DNA of 64,000 bases from Larkinella sp965227735 (GCF_965227735.1 NZ_OZ245776.1:5456001-5520000); one strand, 5' to 3'. Positions 23,869 to 32,250 are shown, counted from the stretch's first letter. The notes: generated by a model not told the origin, from the sequence alone. Numbers and translations are program-made.

Positions 23869-25521
23869 TCAAAGAACCGGGTGTTTTTTGTGAAACGCCG
23901 TCGCGTCCTGATAGGCCTTGGCTACTGCCAGCAAACGCCCTTCATCGAACAATTGCCCCATAAAGGTGATGCTGGTGGGCAAGCCCTTCGCAGTGAATCC
24001 GTTGGGAAGAGCCACGCACGGATGACCGGTCAGGTTGGTCAGGGTCAGGTTGGCGTTGCCGTAGGTCGGCGTGATGTAGACGTCAAAACCCTTCATGGTT
24101 TGCGCCATTTCGTTGATGAGTTTGGTCCGAATGCGGTTGGCCTGAATGTATTCGACCGCCGGAATAAACCGGGCGGAACGGAAGGAGTTCGGCCAGGCGT
24201 TTTTGACCTGACGTACCAACTGATCATCCTTGCCCGAACGCGTTAGTTCGTCAAACGAAGCAGCGGCTTCGGCACTCAGGATGTGCGACATTTTTCCCAC
24301 CGGAATGTCCGGTAATTCAAACGCCACCAGTTCCGCACCGAGTTTCCGGAGTGTTTCCAGTGTGGCCTGATCATTGGCTTTGGTGGGGTAATCAGCATCG
24401 AAGGCTTTTTTCAGGTAGCCGATCTTGAGGCCTTTCAACGAAGCCAGCGGAGCATACCGGAATGGAGCCGCGATCACCGTCGGATCGTGTCCATCGGGGC
24501 CGTAGATCGCGTTGAAAACCAGCGCGCAATCTTCCACAGAGCGGCACATCGGCCCGATTTTGTCCATCGACCAGCTTAAAGCCATCGCGCCGTAGCGACT
24601 GACGCGCCCGTAGGTGGGACGAAGGCCGGTTACGCCGTTGACGTTCGACGGCGACACAATGGAACCGAGCGTCTCGGTGCCAATCGCAAAGGGCAACAAT
24701 CCCGCCGAAACGCTGGAACCCGAACCGGCGGAGGAACCGCTGGAGCCGGTGGTCGGGTCCCACGGATTGCGGGTTTTTCCGCCAAACCAGACGTCGCCCA
24801 TCGCCAGCTCGCCCATCGTCAGTTTGGCGCACAAAACCGCCCCGGCTTTTTCCAGCCGCTGAATGATCGTAGCGTCATAATCCAGCGTCTGATTTTGGTA
24901 CGGAACAGAACCCCAGGTGGTTTTGTAGCCTTTTTTGGCGAATAAATCTTTGGCTCCGTAGGGAATGCCGTGCAGCGGTCCCCGGTATTTTCCGCCCTTG
25001 ATTTCTGCATCGGCCTGCCGGGCCTGTTTCAGCGCCAGTTCGTCGGTAAACGTAACGACGCAGAAGAGTTTGGCGTTGTGGGTTTTCAGCCGGTCGAGGA
25101 AAAATTGGGTTAGTTTTTCGGAAGTGATCTGCCGGGTTCTGAGCAATTCGCCCAGTTGAGCGACGGAATAATAGGCAAGATCGTCGCGGTTAGCAGGTAA
25201 AGCGGTTTTACCAACCGGGCTGGCCTTGAACGATGCGGCACCCTGCGGGAGCTTAAAACCGTCGGGTAACGGGTTGAAATACAGGGCCGGAGCCACGTCG
25301 TTACTCACGTCAATTTTCCGTAAGGCTTCGTAATTGCTGCGGTAATTGGTGAGGTTTCCCAGCATGGAATCCCGCTCGGTTTGGGTGAAGGTCAGGCCGA
25401 ACACCCGGGACGCGGCATCGACCAGCTCGGCCGTGAGCGGTTTGGCCGGATCGTCGTCGGTGACGAAAGCCCCCGCCAGAAAGCTGAATGCGCAGGCGGC
25501 AAGAAAGTAGCGTTTTTTCAT
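23869..25521 (-). CDS. Exported amidase signature family protein
   Basis: A 550-residue amidase signature enzyme. The Ser-cisSer-Lys triad lies in HGIPYGAKDLF (lysine), TGSSGSSAGSGSSVSAG (cis serine region) and GTETLGSIVSPSN (nucleophile serine), followed by GLRPTYGRVSRYGAMALSWSMDKIGP. I start at the ATG at 25521, which gives the signal peptide KKRYFLAACAFSFLAGAFV; an in-frame start at 25686 would run through the repeat region with no coding character. Family members hydrolyse amides, but the substrate is unknown. The closest parallels are amidases annotated as Asp/Glu-tRNA amidotransferase A-like proteins that stand alone and are secreted. Confidence 0.9.
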   Translation of the reverse strand: MKKRYFLAACAFSFLAGAFVTDDDPAKPLTAELVDAASRVFGLTFTQTERDSMLGNLTNYRSNYEALRKIDVSNDVAPALYFNPLPDGFKLPQGAASFKASPVGKTALPANRDDLAYYSVAQLGELLRTRQITSEKLTQFFLDRLKTHNAKLFCVVTFTDELALKQARQADAEIKGGKYRGPLHGIPYGAKDLFAKKGYKTTWGSVPYQNQTLDYDATIIQRLEKAGAVLCAKLTMGELAMGDVWFGGKTRNPWDPTTGSSGSSAGSGSSVSAGLLPFAIGTETLGSIVSPSNVNGVTGLRPTYGRVSRYGAMALSWSMDKIGPMCRSVEDCALVFNAIYGPDGHDPTVIAAPFRYAPLASLKGLKIGYLKKAFDADYPTKANDQATLETLRKLGAELVAFELPDIPVGKMSHILSAEAAASFDELTRSGKDDQLVRQVKNAWPNSFRSARFIPAVEYIQANRIRTKLINEMAQTMKGFDVYITPTYGNANLTLTNLTGHPCVALPNGFTAKGLPTSITFMGQLFDEGRLLAVAKAYQDATAFHKKHPVL

Positions 25522-25995
25522 AATTATGTACCCACCAGTGTAATCTCGTACAGCCAAATTACAAAATAGCTTCGAGGAAATACGGACTAATTGATGTAAA
25601 CAAAATAACCGCTGAGCTGATGCGGCTATTAATTTAACGCGAACTATGGGATTATTGGCCGCGTAGCGGACTGATGTTTGTAGCAAAACGGATCACCCGG
25701 TTCCTCCGGCGTGCCTTTGGGTACGCAATCTGATGCACTTGTTGCGTACCCAAGGGCACGCCGGAGGAACCGGGTGATCCGTTTTGCTACAAACATGTCG
25801 TGCCTATGGCACTTGATCAGCTCATAATCAATTAATAAATCTCATAGTTCGCGTTAATTTAACATGAACTGTGAGATTATTAACTCCGGAGGGGTCGAAT
25901 ACCGATTTGCTAGTAACATTACGTGCCGCTGGCACTTAAACAACTAGTAGGAAAGGAAATAATCGCATAGTCCACAGGTACGTAAAAAAGGCGGA
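25522..25995. repeat. Gene-free stretch made of nested inverted and direct repeats
   Basis: These 474 bases hold no plausible gene. The core is a 55-bp inverted repeat with one mismatch: left arm 25674-25728, right arm 25742-25796, loop 13 bases, with GGATCACCCGGTTCCTCCGG as its centre word. Flanking it is a second pair, TTTAACGCGAACTATGGGATTATT (from about 25632) and its reverse complement (25833-25858), and a third, direct copy at about 25856-25880 (TTTAACATGAACTGTGAGATT). A 35-base module (25780-25814) ending in GTGCCTATGGCACTT is repeated in degenerate form at 25903-25937 (GTGCCGCTGGCACTT). It looks like layered copies of a dispersed element. Confidence 0.85.
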
Positions 25996-26616
25996 TTACA
26001 AACCGGTCTGGCAGAAGGTTTCGTGGAGCCGCAGAACCTGCGGAATCAGCAGTTGGGTCTCGTTGTTGTAGACCACATAATCCGCCATTTCAATCCGCTC
26101 TTCGTCGCTGATCTGCCGACTGATGATGTTTTTGATTTCCTGCTCGGAGCGGTGCGGATCACGCTGGTGAATACGTTGAATGCGGAGATCCAACGGCGAC
26201 TGTACCACAATCAATTTGTCAAGATTGTTGCCATCTTCACCCGCAGCCCGCAGCAAAGCCGCTTCCTTGATCAGATACGGTTTATCGGCATAACCACGCG
26301 CCCAAAGCTCCGTATCGGCATACACCCGCGGGTGAATCAGGGCGTTGAGTTGCAGCAACACGTCGGGTTTGCCGAACACCTGAGCAGCCACCCAACTCCG
26401 GTTGTAACGCCCGGCCTCGTCATATGCTTCTGGTCCCAGCAGGCGTGTCACGTCCGATTGGAGAATGGCATCGTGATCGACCAGCCATTTGGCACGATCG
26501 TCTGCCGAATAAACGGGAATCCCGAGGGCTTCGAAGATGCGGCAAACCGTGGTTTTTCCGGAACCAATTCCGCCCGTAACCCCAATTAACAAGGGTTTTT
26601 TCACTGATTGACTCAT
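25996..26616 (-). CDS. coaE: Dephospho-CoA kinase
   Basis: A 206-residue P-loop kinase that phosphorylates the 3'-hydroxyl of dephospho-CoA, the last step of CoA synthesis. The Walker A motif is GVTGGIGSGKTT at the N-terminus; SADDRAKWLVD contains the conserved substrate-binding aspartates, and the lid region HQRDPHRSEQEIKNIISRQ is present. Length is usual. It overlaps the YbbR gene by four bases (ATGA), so the two are translated together, at the end of the nusB-ytxH-DUF1573-yajC-ybbR-coaE block that recurs in Bacteroidota. Confidence 0.95.
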   Translation of the reverse strand: MSQSVKKPLLIGVTGGIGSGKTTVCRIFEALGIPVYSADDRAKWLVDHDAILQSDVTRLLGPEAYDEAGRYNRSWVAAQVFGKPDVLLQLNALIHPRVYADTELWARGYADKPYLIKEAALLRAAGEDGNNLDKLIVVQSPLDLRIQRIHQRDPHRSEQEIKNIISRQISDEERIEMADYVVYNNETQLLIPQVLRLHETFCQTGL

Positions 26617-27401
26617 TTTTTACGGACCGATTTGGCTTTGGCAGATCTCCCGGTTTTTTCCGATTTGGTCGATTTGGCCGGTTTTACGGGTTGGGGAGGA
26701 GGGGGTGGAGGAAGAGGCTGTAGGAGTTCGGCTACTTCAAAACTAACCGAAACCTGATCGGCACTGGCCCGAATGAGTGGATGACGGGGAATGGGCAGTC
26801 GCAACTCCTCATCATAGCTTTGGGTCAGCCGACGGGCCGGAATCTTCACTTTGATGGTGTCCGGCATTGCCCGAAGCAGCCGGGCCGGGCCTTCAAACCG
26901 GATCACGCGGGGATTGACGTTGATCAGACTGGAAACCACCATGCTTTCGGCCAGATCGATGCCCGTGCTGTCGACCACGATCGGCACTTCCTGGGCCGCC
27001 AGCCGGTCGAAATTCAGTGTCAGCGTATCACCGGCCACAAAATTGACCCGGACGTCGTTGGCGTGATCGGTCATCGAGGCCGCCAGCGAAGCGGTATTGA
27101 TGTATTTGGTTTCGAGCGGGCGGGGAACAGAATAGCGGATGGGTTGCGACCGAAACGGCAGCCACGACTTCCGGAACAGCTTCCAGCCATTGCCGGTGAT
27201 GCTGACGGAAATGGTTTTGGGAAGGGGCGTCGTGGGAACATACAATTTCTGGTCGTAAACAAACTCAATCGGATACTGAACGCTGACTGTGTAATTGTTC
27301 TTGTTGAGCGCATTCAGCAACCAAATCACGGCAGCCGCCAGCAGACACAAAACGAGTGTCGGCAGTTGAACCGGGCGGGGTTGGGTGTTGGTTAGCGGCA
27401 C
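26613..27401 (-). CDS. YbbR-like domain protein with basic Pro/Lys tail
   Basis: A 262-residue protein with one N-terminal membrane helix (LPTLVLCLLAAAVIWLLNAL) and YbbR-like repeats outside the membrane (about 40-225). YbbR proteins (CdaR in Firmicutes) regulate the membrane diadenylate cyclase there; the role in Bacteroidota is not settled and no cdaA is seen in this window. The last 35 residues consist of a run of prolines (PLPPPPPPQPVKP) followed by a highly basic Lys/Ser tail, which is probably disordered. It overlaps coaE by four bases. Confidence 0.85.
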   Translation of the reverse strand: MPLTNTQPRPVQLPTLVLCLLAAAVIWLLNALNKNNYTVSVQYPIEFVYDQKLYVPTTPLPKTISVSITGNGWKLFRKSWLPFRSQPIRYSVPRPLETKYINTASLAASMTDHANDVRVNFVAGDTLTLNFDRLAAQEVPIVVDSTGIDLAESMVVSSLINVNPRVIRFEGPARLLRAMPDTIKVKIPARRLTQSYDEELRLPIPRHPLIRASADQVSVSFEVAELLQPLPPPPPPQPVKPAKSTKSEKTGRSAKAKSVRKK

Positions 27402-27421
27402 AAAGGGATTTTTTAATGTTA

Positions 27422-27504
27422 AATGTAAAATGAGTAATGATGAATGTAAAAGTCTCTTAGCACGCGTTAAACACTTTTACATTCATCATTACTCATTTTA
27501 CATT
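27422..27504. repeat. Perfect 32-bp inverted repeat between yajC and ybbR
   Basis: The left arm (27422-27453) and right arm (27473-27504) are exact reverse complements, an AT-rich sequence built on AATGTAAAATGAGTAATGATG. The loop is 19 bases. Both flanking genes are on the minus strand and belong to one block, so the stem would form within the transcript. No T-run typical of an intrinsic terminator follows. Confidence 0.85.
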
Positions 27505-27519
27505 CATCATTCGTTAGCA

Positions 27520-27837
27520 TTACGCCGGTAATTTGACCGTTGCTTCGCGGGAGATGGCGGTTTTTTCGAACGTCAGTTTCACGCCTTTGTCCACTTCCAC
27601 TACCACCGTCGTGCCTTCTACGGCGTATACTTTGCCGTGTAAACCGCCAATGGTGACCACGCCGTCGCCTTTTTTCAGGTTCTCAATAAAATTCTTCTGA
27701 TCCTTCTGCTTTTTCTGCTGCGGACGAATCATGAAAAAGTAGAACACCACAAAAATACCGACCCACAGGACGATGTTCCAGACCATGGAATTGGACGAGC
27801 CGCCCGGTACTTGTGCTAGAATAGAAGGGAAATTCAT
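27520..27837 (-). CDS. yajC: Preprotein translocase subunit YajC
   Basis: A 105-residue protein with a single N-terminal membrane helix (SMVWNIVLWVGIFVVFYFFMI) followed at once by the YajC signature RPQQKKQKDQKNFIENLKKGDGVVTIGGLHGKVYAVE. YajC associates with SecDF in the inner membrane and assists protein export. Length and domain are standard. It sits between the DUF1573 lipoprotein and YbbR genes in the conserved minus-strand block. Confidence 0.95.
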   Translation of the reverse strand: MNFPSILAQVPGGSSNSMVWNIVLWVGIFVVFYFFMIRPQQKKQKDQKNFIENLKKGDGVVTIGGLHGKVYAVEGTTVVVEVDKGVKLTFEKTAISREATVKLPA

Positions 27838-27908
27838 GGGAACGAATAATGGTTTAAAATGAATGGGTTTGATGGGATGCGTGGATCAGTTACTGAACAG
27901 CCGATGGC

Positions 27909-28346
27909 TTACTGGGCGGTTTTGACGGTGCTGGAATCCCGGGGATTCACCATCACGCGGAAAGCGAGTTCGCTGTAGGCCGGGTCCGTGTTGGCGTAAA
28001 CGGTGACGGTTTTGTTCTGAACGCCCCGTTTCCCCTGGCTGTTGAACAGCACTTTGATGGATGATTCCTGGCCGGGCTCGATCGGTTTTTTAGGCCATTC
28101 GGGCGTCGTACAGCCGCAGGAAGCCTGAATGTTGTTGATAATCAACGGAAATTCACCTTCGTTTTTGAACTTGAAATTCCGCGATACGGTGTCACCTTCG
28201 GTAATGTCGCCAAAGTCGTAAACACCCGTGTCGGTGAACACCATTTTAGGCATTTTGCCCGACAGCTCTTTCGTTGAGTCTTTCTGGGTCTGGTTGCAGG
28301 CCGTAACACCGGCGAGAAGAACCAGGCTGAGGAGGAAGTTTTTCAT
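27909..28346 (-). CDS. DUF1573 domain lipoprotein
   Basis: A 145-residue protein with a lipobox (AGVTAC, cysteine about 17) and one DUF1573 domain, an Ig-like fold: YDFGDITEGDTVSRNFKFKN, then the family signature IQASCGCTTPEWPKKPIEPG and FNSQGKRGVQNKTVTVYANT. DUF1573 proteins are widespread in Bacteroidota, often near yajC and nusB; their function is unknown, perhaps structural or chaperone-like in the periplasm. The CGC motif is intact. Confidence 0.9.
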   Translation of the reverse strand: MKNFLLSLVLLAGVTACNQTQKDSTKELSGKMPKMVFTDTGVYDFGDITEGDTVSRNFKFKNEGEFPLIINNIQASCGCTTPEWPKKPIEPGQESSIKVLFNSQGKRGVQNKTVTVYANTDPAYSELAFRVMVNPRDSSTVKTAQ

Positions 28347-28427
28347 TACTTTTTTAAACGAAATGAAGGGTCAGGAAGGGGTTCGATTCTCAGTCGAAAC
28401 CGACTTCCTGACCGGTAAATAGGCTTG

Positions 28428-28730
28428 TTATGCGCCCTGCTGCTTGATCTGCGCCATCAGACGATCGACGTCTTCCAGCAATTTTTCCGCTTTCTCGCGG
28501 GCGTCGCTCACGACCCGCTCGCCCTCGGTTTTGGCCAGGCTTTCGGGGAGTTTATCGGTTCTTAACACATCATCCAGCAGGTAGCGAAGTTGTTCGCGGT
28601 ATTTTGACAAACGATAGGTTAACCGGTCACGGGTAACGGCTCCTTTCTCGGGCGCATAGAGTAGACCCAGTGCGGCACCGGTTACGCATCCCGTTACAAA
28701 GGCAATCAGGGTTTGACTTGTTCTGCTCAT
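28428..28730 (-). CDS. YtxH domain protein
   Basis: A 100-residue protein with a single membrane segment near the N-terminus (TLIAFVTGCVTGAALGLLYAPEKGA), which is the YtxH signature, followed by a charged helical region (about 35-100) likely to be a coiled coil. YtxH proteins are small membrane proteins linked to stress response in Firmicutes; the role here is not known. It sits between nusB and the DUF1573 gene. Confidence 0.85.
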   Translation of the reverse strand: MSRTSQTLIAFVTGCVTGAALGLLYAPEKGAVTRDRLTYRLSKYREQLRYLLDDVLRTDKLPESLAKTEGERVVSDAREKAEKLLEDVDRLMAQIKQQGA

Positions 28731-28751
28731 AATCGTATTTGAATTAAATTA

Positions 28752-28813
28752 CCCCCAACCCCTGAAGGGGCTTTTCAATCCTGATGCATAAAGCCTCCTT
28801 CAGGGGTTGGGGG
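28752..28813. repeat. Intergenic inverted repeat between nusB and ytxH
   Basis: CCCCCAACCCCTGAAGGGGCT (28752-28772) pairs with AGCCTCCTTCAGGGGTTGGGGG (about 28792-28812) with one unpaired base and a loop of about 20 bases. The arms also hold the local palindrome CCCCTGAAGGGG. It lies within the transcript of the conserved block. Confidence 0.75.
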
Positions 28814-28826
28814 CACACGGGTAAAC

Positions 28827-29996
28827 TTATTTATTATCCATCAACCCACGGCCGCTTTTGCGAAGCTGGCCGGAGGTTTTTAATTTTTCGGATAAACTGT
28901 CCAGAATACCGTTGACAAATTTGCCACTTTTGGGCGTACTGTACAGCTTTGCCAGTTCGATGTATTCGTTGATGGTCACTTTTACCGGAATATTCGGAAA
29001 ATTCAGCAACTCGGCGAGTGCCAGTTTCAGAATAATTTTGTCCAGTTGTGCCACCCGTTCCACATCCCAGTTGGTCAGTTGCTCGGCCAGCAGGCTCTCA
29101 TATTCGGCGTCGTTTTCCAGGGCTTTCTTGTACAGTGTTTCCAGAAAATCCCGGTCTTCCATCCAATCTTCGGTCAGCGCCACGAGTTTCAATCCTTCCG
29201 GCCCCTGCACGGATTTCAGCGTTTTGATGGCCATACTCCGCACAATTTCGCTGTTTTCGGACCAGCTCAGGTCCATTTCCTCGAAAAAGCTCCGGGCCGG
29301 TTCTTGCTTTAACAACACATTCCGCAAAACGTGCTGCACCAGTTGCTGGTCTTCGTCGGCCGTATGCTGTTCGGATTCGCAGTAGGTGCGGTACACGTCG
29401 TCTTCTTTCAGCACATCGTTGTAGATGGTCCGCACCATCTGACGGTCGTCGCCCCACTCGATTTTCCGGCGAATCTGCTCGACCTCCAGCGGTTTGTGTT
29501 CGCGCAGGGCCTTGATGATCCGGTTGCTGTCCAGCCCCGACTCTTTGGCAATCTGGCGGGTGTCCAGGTTTTTATAGGTCCGTTCCCGGTCGATCTGTGC
29601 CACGTGGGCCAGCTCCAGGAGCAGGCTCAGCAGGCGGATGAGGGAGTTATCGAGCGTCCGAACGTCATCGACCAGCGCCTGCAAGACCCGGGTCCGTTCT
29701 TTAGTCAGGCTGTTCCGGTAATCCACCAGGGCCTGGTTGGCGGCTACCTGCACTTTCCGCGGTATTTCCTCCTCTTCGGGCGGTTTACCTTCTTTTAGTC
29801 CTTCTTCAAACAAAACCGTAGCCAGTCGGCGGTAGCCTTCCAATTGCTGGAGGTTCTGCACCTCCATCGAATTCAGGTCACGCTGAAAAGTTTCGGTAAT
29901 GGTATCGACAGCAGCCTGCCGATTGGATAATTCGGATTGGCGCAGGGCGTAAAAAGCCTGCATGACCTTAATCCGCAATAAACGTCTGTTTAGCAT
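28827..29996 (-). CDS. nusB: Transcription antitermination factor NusB, long Bacteroidota form
   Basis: A 389-residue protein, more than twice the length of E. coli NusB (139). The NusB fold is in the C-terminal third (about 255-370): YESLLAEQLTNWDVERVAQLDKIILKLALAELLNFPNIPVKVTINEYIELAKLYSTPKSGKFVNGILD. The N-terminal part starts with NRRLLRIKVMQAFYALRQ, another NusB-like helix, and then a long helical region specific to Bacteroidota. NusB with NusE/S10 loads on boxA RNA to promote rRNA antitermination. It is the first gene of the six-gene block. Confidence 0.92.
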   Translation of the reverse strand: MLNRRLLRIKVMQAFYALRQSELSNRQAAVDTITETFQRDLNSMEVQNLQQLEGYRRLATVLFEEGLKEGKPPEEEEIPRKVQVAANQALVDYRNSLTKERTRVLQALVDDVRTLDNSLIRLLSLLLELAHVAQIDRERTYKNLDTRQIAKESGLDSNRIIKALREHKPLEVEQIRRKIEWGDDRQMVRTIYNDVLKEDDVYRTYCESEQHTADEDQQLVQHVLRNVLLKQEPARSFFEEMDLSWSENSEIVRSMAIKTLKSVQGPEGLKLVALTEDWMEDRDFLETLYKKALENDAEYESLLAEQLTNWDVERVAQLDKIILKLALAELLNFPNIPVKVTINEYIELAKLYSTPKSGKFVNGILDSLSEKLKTSGQLRKSGRGLMDNK

Positions 29997-30097
29997 TCTG
30001 GTCCGGCAAGAAACAAAGAACTCGGTTCGATATTTCGAAGATTGGTAATTGGCTACAAAAGTACGGAAAATGTCTTGAACTATACTTGTCTTGAACC

Positions 30098-30181
30098 GGG
30101 ATTACACAGATTAAAGGATTAAGAGGATTCAGTAGAGCGGATTCCAATAATCCTAGATAATCCTTTAATCTGTGTAATCCC
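30098..30181. repeat. Perfect 24-bp intergenic inverted repeat
   Basis: GGGATTACACAGATTAAAGG (start of left arm, 30098-30121) is exactly complementary to the right arm 30158-30181. Flanking bases (CTTGAACC before, CAGTTCAGG after) extend the pairing imperfectly. It lies between the divergent nusB and ABC transporter genes, close to where both promoters should be. The word ATTACACAGATTAAAGGATTA is of the kind found in dispersed Cytophagales intergenic repeats. Confidence 0.85.
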
Positions 30182-30275
30182 AGTTCAGGGCAATTTCATG
30201 ATAAACTATTCCGGCCCGATTTCTGTTACCCAGCCATTACCCGTATTTGTTTCATTGAAAGACGCCTGCTGATTT

Positions 30276-32057
30276 GTGAAAGCACTTTCCCACCTCAATA
30301 AATACCTGCTGAAATACAAGTGGTACCTCATTTGGGGCACCGCTTTCACCATCATCTCCAACCTGTTCGGGATTATCCCGGCGCAGCTGGTGCGGTATTC
30401 GCTCGATCTGGTGAAAGAAACGCTCGACATTTATTTTCTCTACAACGGCAGCCGTCTGCAAAGCAATCTCTACGACGTGTTTGCTTTCAGCATTCTGTTC
30501 TACGGGTTGCTGATTCTGGCGATGGCGCTCCTGAAAGGCTTCTTTCTGTTTCTGGTGCGGCAAACGCTGATCGTCATGTCGCGGCACATCGAATACGACC
30601 TGAAGAATGAAATTTACGCGCATTACCAGACGTTGCCCCTCAGTTTTTTCCGTCAGCACAACACCGGCGATTTGATGGCCAGGATTTCCGAAGATGTCAG
30701 CAAAGTGCGGATGTACGTTGGACCCTCGATCATGTACGGGCTGAACCTGATCACGCTGTTTATTCTGGTAATCAGCTACATGGTTTCGATTAACGTCCGG
30801 CTGAGCCTCTACGTGCTGTTGCCGTTGCCGGTTCTTTCCATTGCGATTTATGTCGTCAATACCATCATCATCAAACGCTCGGAAGAAATTCAACGGAGCC
30901 TTTCTCGGCTTTCGACCTTTGTTCAGGAAGCATTTTCCGGCATTCGGGTGCTCAAGGCTTTTGTTCGCGAAGACAACTCGGCGGCCAATTTTACAACCGA
31001 AAGTGATGTCTATAAACAGAAATCCCTGCAACTGACCCGCGTCGATTCGCTGTTTTTTCCGCTGATCATGCTGCTCGTCGGATTCAGCAACGTGCTGGTG
31101 GTGTATGTCGGTGGGCAGGAAATTCTGACCGGGCGACTGACGCCGGGCAATATCATGGAATTTATCCTGTACGTCAACATGCTGACCTGGCCGGTGATGG
31201 CCCTCGGCTGGACGACGAGCCAGACCCAGCGGGCGGCCGCATCCCAGCAACGGATCAACGAGTTTCTGGCCGTGAAAACCGATCTGGTTTCCGAAAAATC
31301 GCTGGAACGGGAGATTGTGGGCGAGATAGAATTCCGGAAGGTACGGTTTGTGTACCCGGATTCGGGCATTGTCGCGCTGAAGGATTTTAACCTGAACGTC
31401 AAAGCGGGCGAAACCGTGGCCATTCTGGGGACAACGGGTTCGGGCAAGAGTTCGCTGGCGAATCTGCTCACGCGGATGTATGACCCCACCGAAGGCGAAA
31501 TCCTGATCGACGGGATTCCGCTGAAGGATTACAGCCTGATGAGCATTCGGAGGCAAATGGGCTACGTGCCGCAGGAGGTGTTTCTGTTTTCTGAATCCAT
31601 CAGCAACAACGTCAAATTCGGGATGCCCGACATGCCGCAGGAAAAAGTAGAGCAAGCCATCAAAGACGCGGATTTATACCAGAACATCATCGCTTTTCCC
31701 GAGCAGTTCGACACCCGGATTGGCGAGCGGGGCGTTACCTTGTCAGGTGGTCAGAAACAGCGGCTTTCCATTGCCCGTGCCATTGCCCGCGACCCCAAAA
31801 TCCTGATTCTGGACGACTGTTTATCGGCAGTGGATACCAACACCGAAAACATCATTCTGAACAACCTCCACCGGATCATGGAAAACCGTACCTCCGTCGT
31901 GATTTCCCACCGGGTTTCGTCGGCTAAGCTGGCGGATAAAATTCTGGTGCTCGACGAAGGCGAAGTCGTTGAACACGGCACCCACGAGGAGTTGCTGGCG
32001 GCCAACGGCGTTTACCGGGAACTGTACGAGAAGCAGTTGCAGGCGGAGGAAGTGTAA
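30276..32057 (+). CDS. ABC exporter, fused membrane and ATPase domains (MsbA-like)
   Basis: A 593-residue half-transporter. Six membrane helices fill residues 1-320 (ABC type 1 exporter fold); the ATPase follows with Walker A ILGTTGSGKSSLANLL, Q-loop MGYVPQEVFLF, signature LSGGQKQRLSIARAIARDPKI, Walker B LILDDCLSAVD and switch histidine in VVISHRVSS. The Walker B reads LILDD, with the second D where a catalytic glutamate usually stands, so the catalytic base is aspartate; this is typical of one half of heterodimeric exporters and may lower ATPase activity. It works as a dimer; the substrate (lipid, peptide or drug) cannot be told. Confidence 0.92.
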   Translation: MKALSHLNKYLLKYKWYLIWGTAFTIISNLFGIIPAQLVRYSLDLVKETLDIYFLYNGSRLQSNLYDVFAFSILFYGLLILAMALLKGFFLFLVRQTLIVMSRHIEYDLKNEIYAHYQTLPLSFFRQHNTGDLMARISEDVSKVRMYVGPSIMYGLNLITLFILVISYMVSINVRLSLYVLLPLPVLSIAIYVVNTIIIKRSEEIQRSLSRLSTFVQEAFSGIRVLKAFVREDNSAANFTTESDVYKQKSLQLTRVDSLFFPLIMLLVGFSNVLVVYVGGQEILTGRLTPGNIMEFILYVNMLTWPVMALGWTTSQTQRAAASQQRINEFLAVKTDLVSEKSLEREIVGEIEFRKVRFVYPDSGIVALKDFNLNVKAGETVAILGTTGSGKSSLANLLTRMYDPTEGEILIDGIPLKDYSLMSIRRQMGYVPQEVFLFSESISNNVKFGMPDMPQEKVEQAIKDADLYQNIIAFPEQFDTRIGERGVTLSGGQKQRLSIARAIARDPKILILDDCLSAVDTNTENIILNNLHRIMENRTSVVISHRVSSAKLADKILVLDEGEVVEHGTHEELLAANGVYRELYEKQLQAEEV

Positions 32058-32103
32058 GGCGATTTAAAAAATCCCCAAAGTCTGTACGAAGATCGTTTTT
32101 TTA

Positions 32104-32211
32104 CCAGCCCACGGTTTTAACCGTGGGTTTTTGTTCACGATACCTGCGTTTCCGGTTGCATTCCATTCCAATTGTATTCTTCGTTGTTCCACGGTTTGAA
32201 CCGTGGGCTGG
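32104..32211. repeat. Inverted pair of CCCACGGTTTTAACCGTGGG palindromes
   Basis: CCAGCCCACGGTTTTAACCGTGG (from 32104) and CCACGGTTTGAACCGTGGGCTGG (32189-32211) are reverse complements with one difference, and each is itself a palindrome. The same element occurs at 20543-20692. It lies between the convergent ABC exporter and epimerase-like genes, where it may serve as a bidirectional terminator. Confidence 0.8.
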
Positions 32212-32250
32212 TCAAAAATTAAACGGTGTGATGATCACTATCCTATTCAA

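Noticed and set aside
25522..25995. A CRISPR array or integron-like array in the repeat block
   Set aside because: The repeats are few, mostly inverted and of unequal spacing, with no cas or integrase gene nearby.
30252..31655. A 467-codon open frame antisense to the ABC exporter
   Set aside because: It lies fully opposite a well-supported gene, and its composition is what the reverse strand of a GC-rich gene gives.
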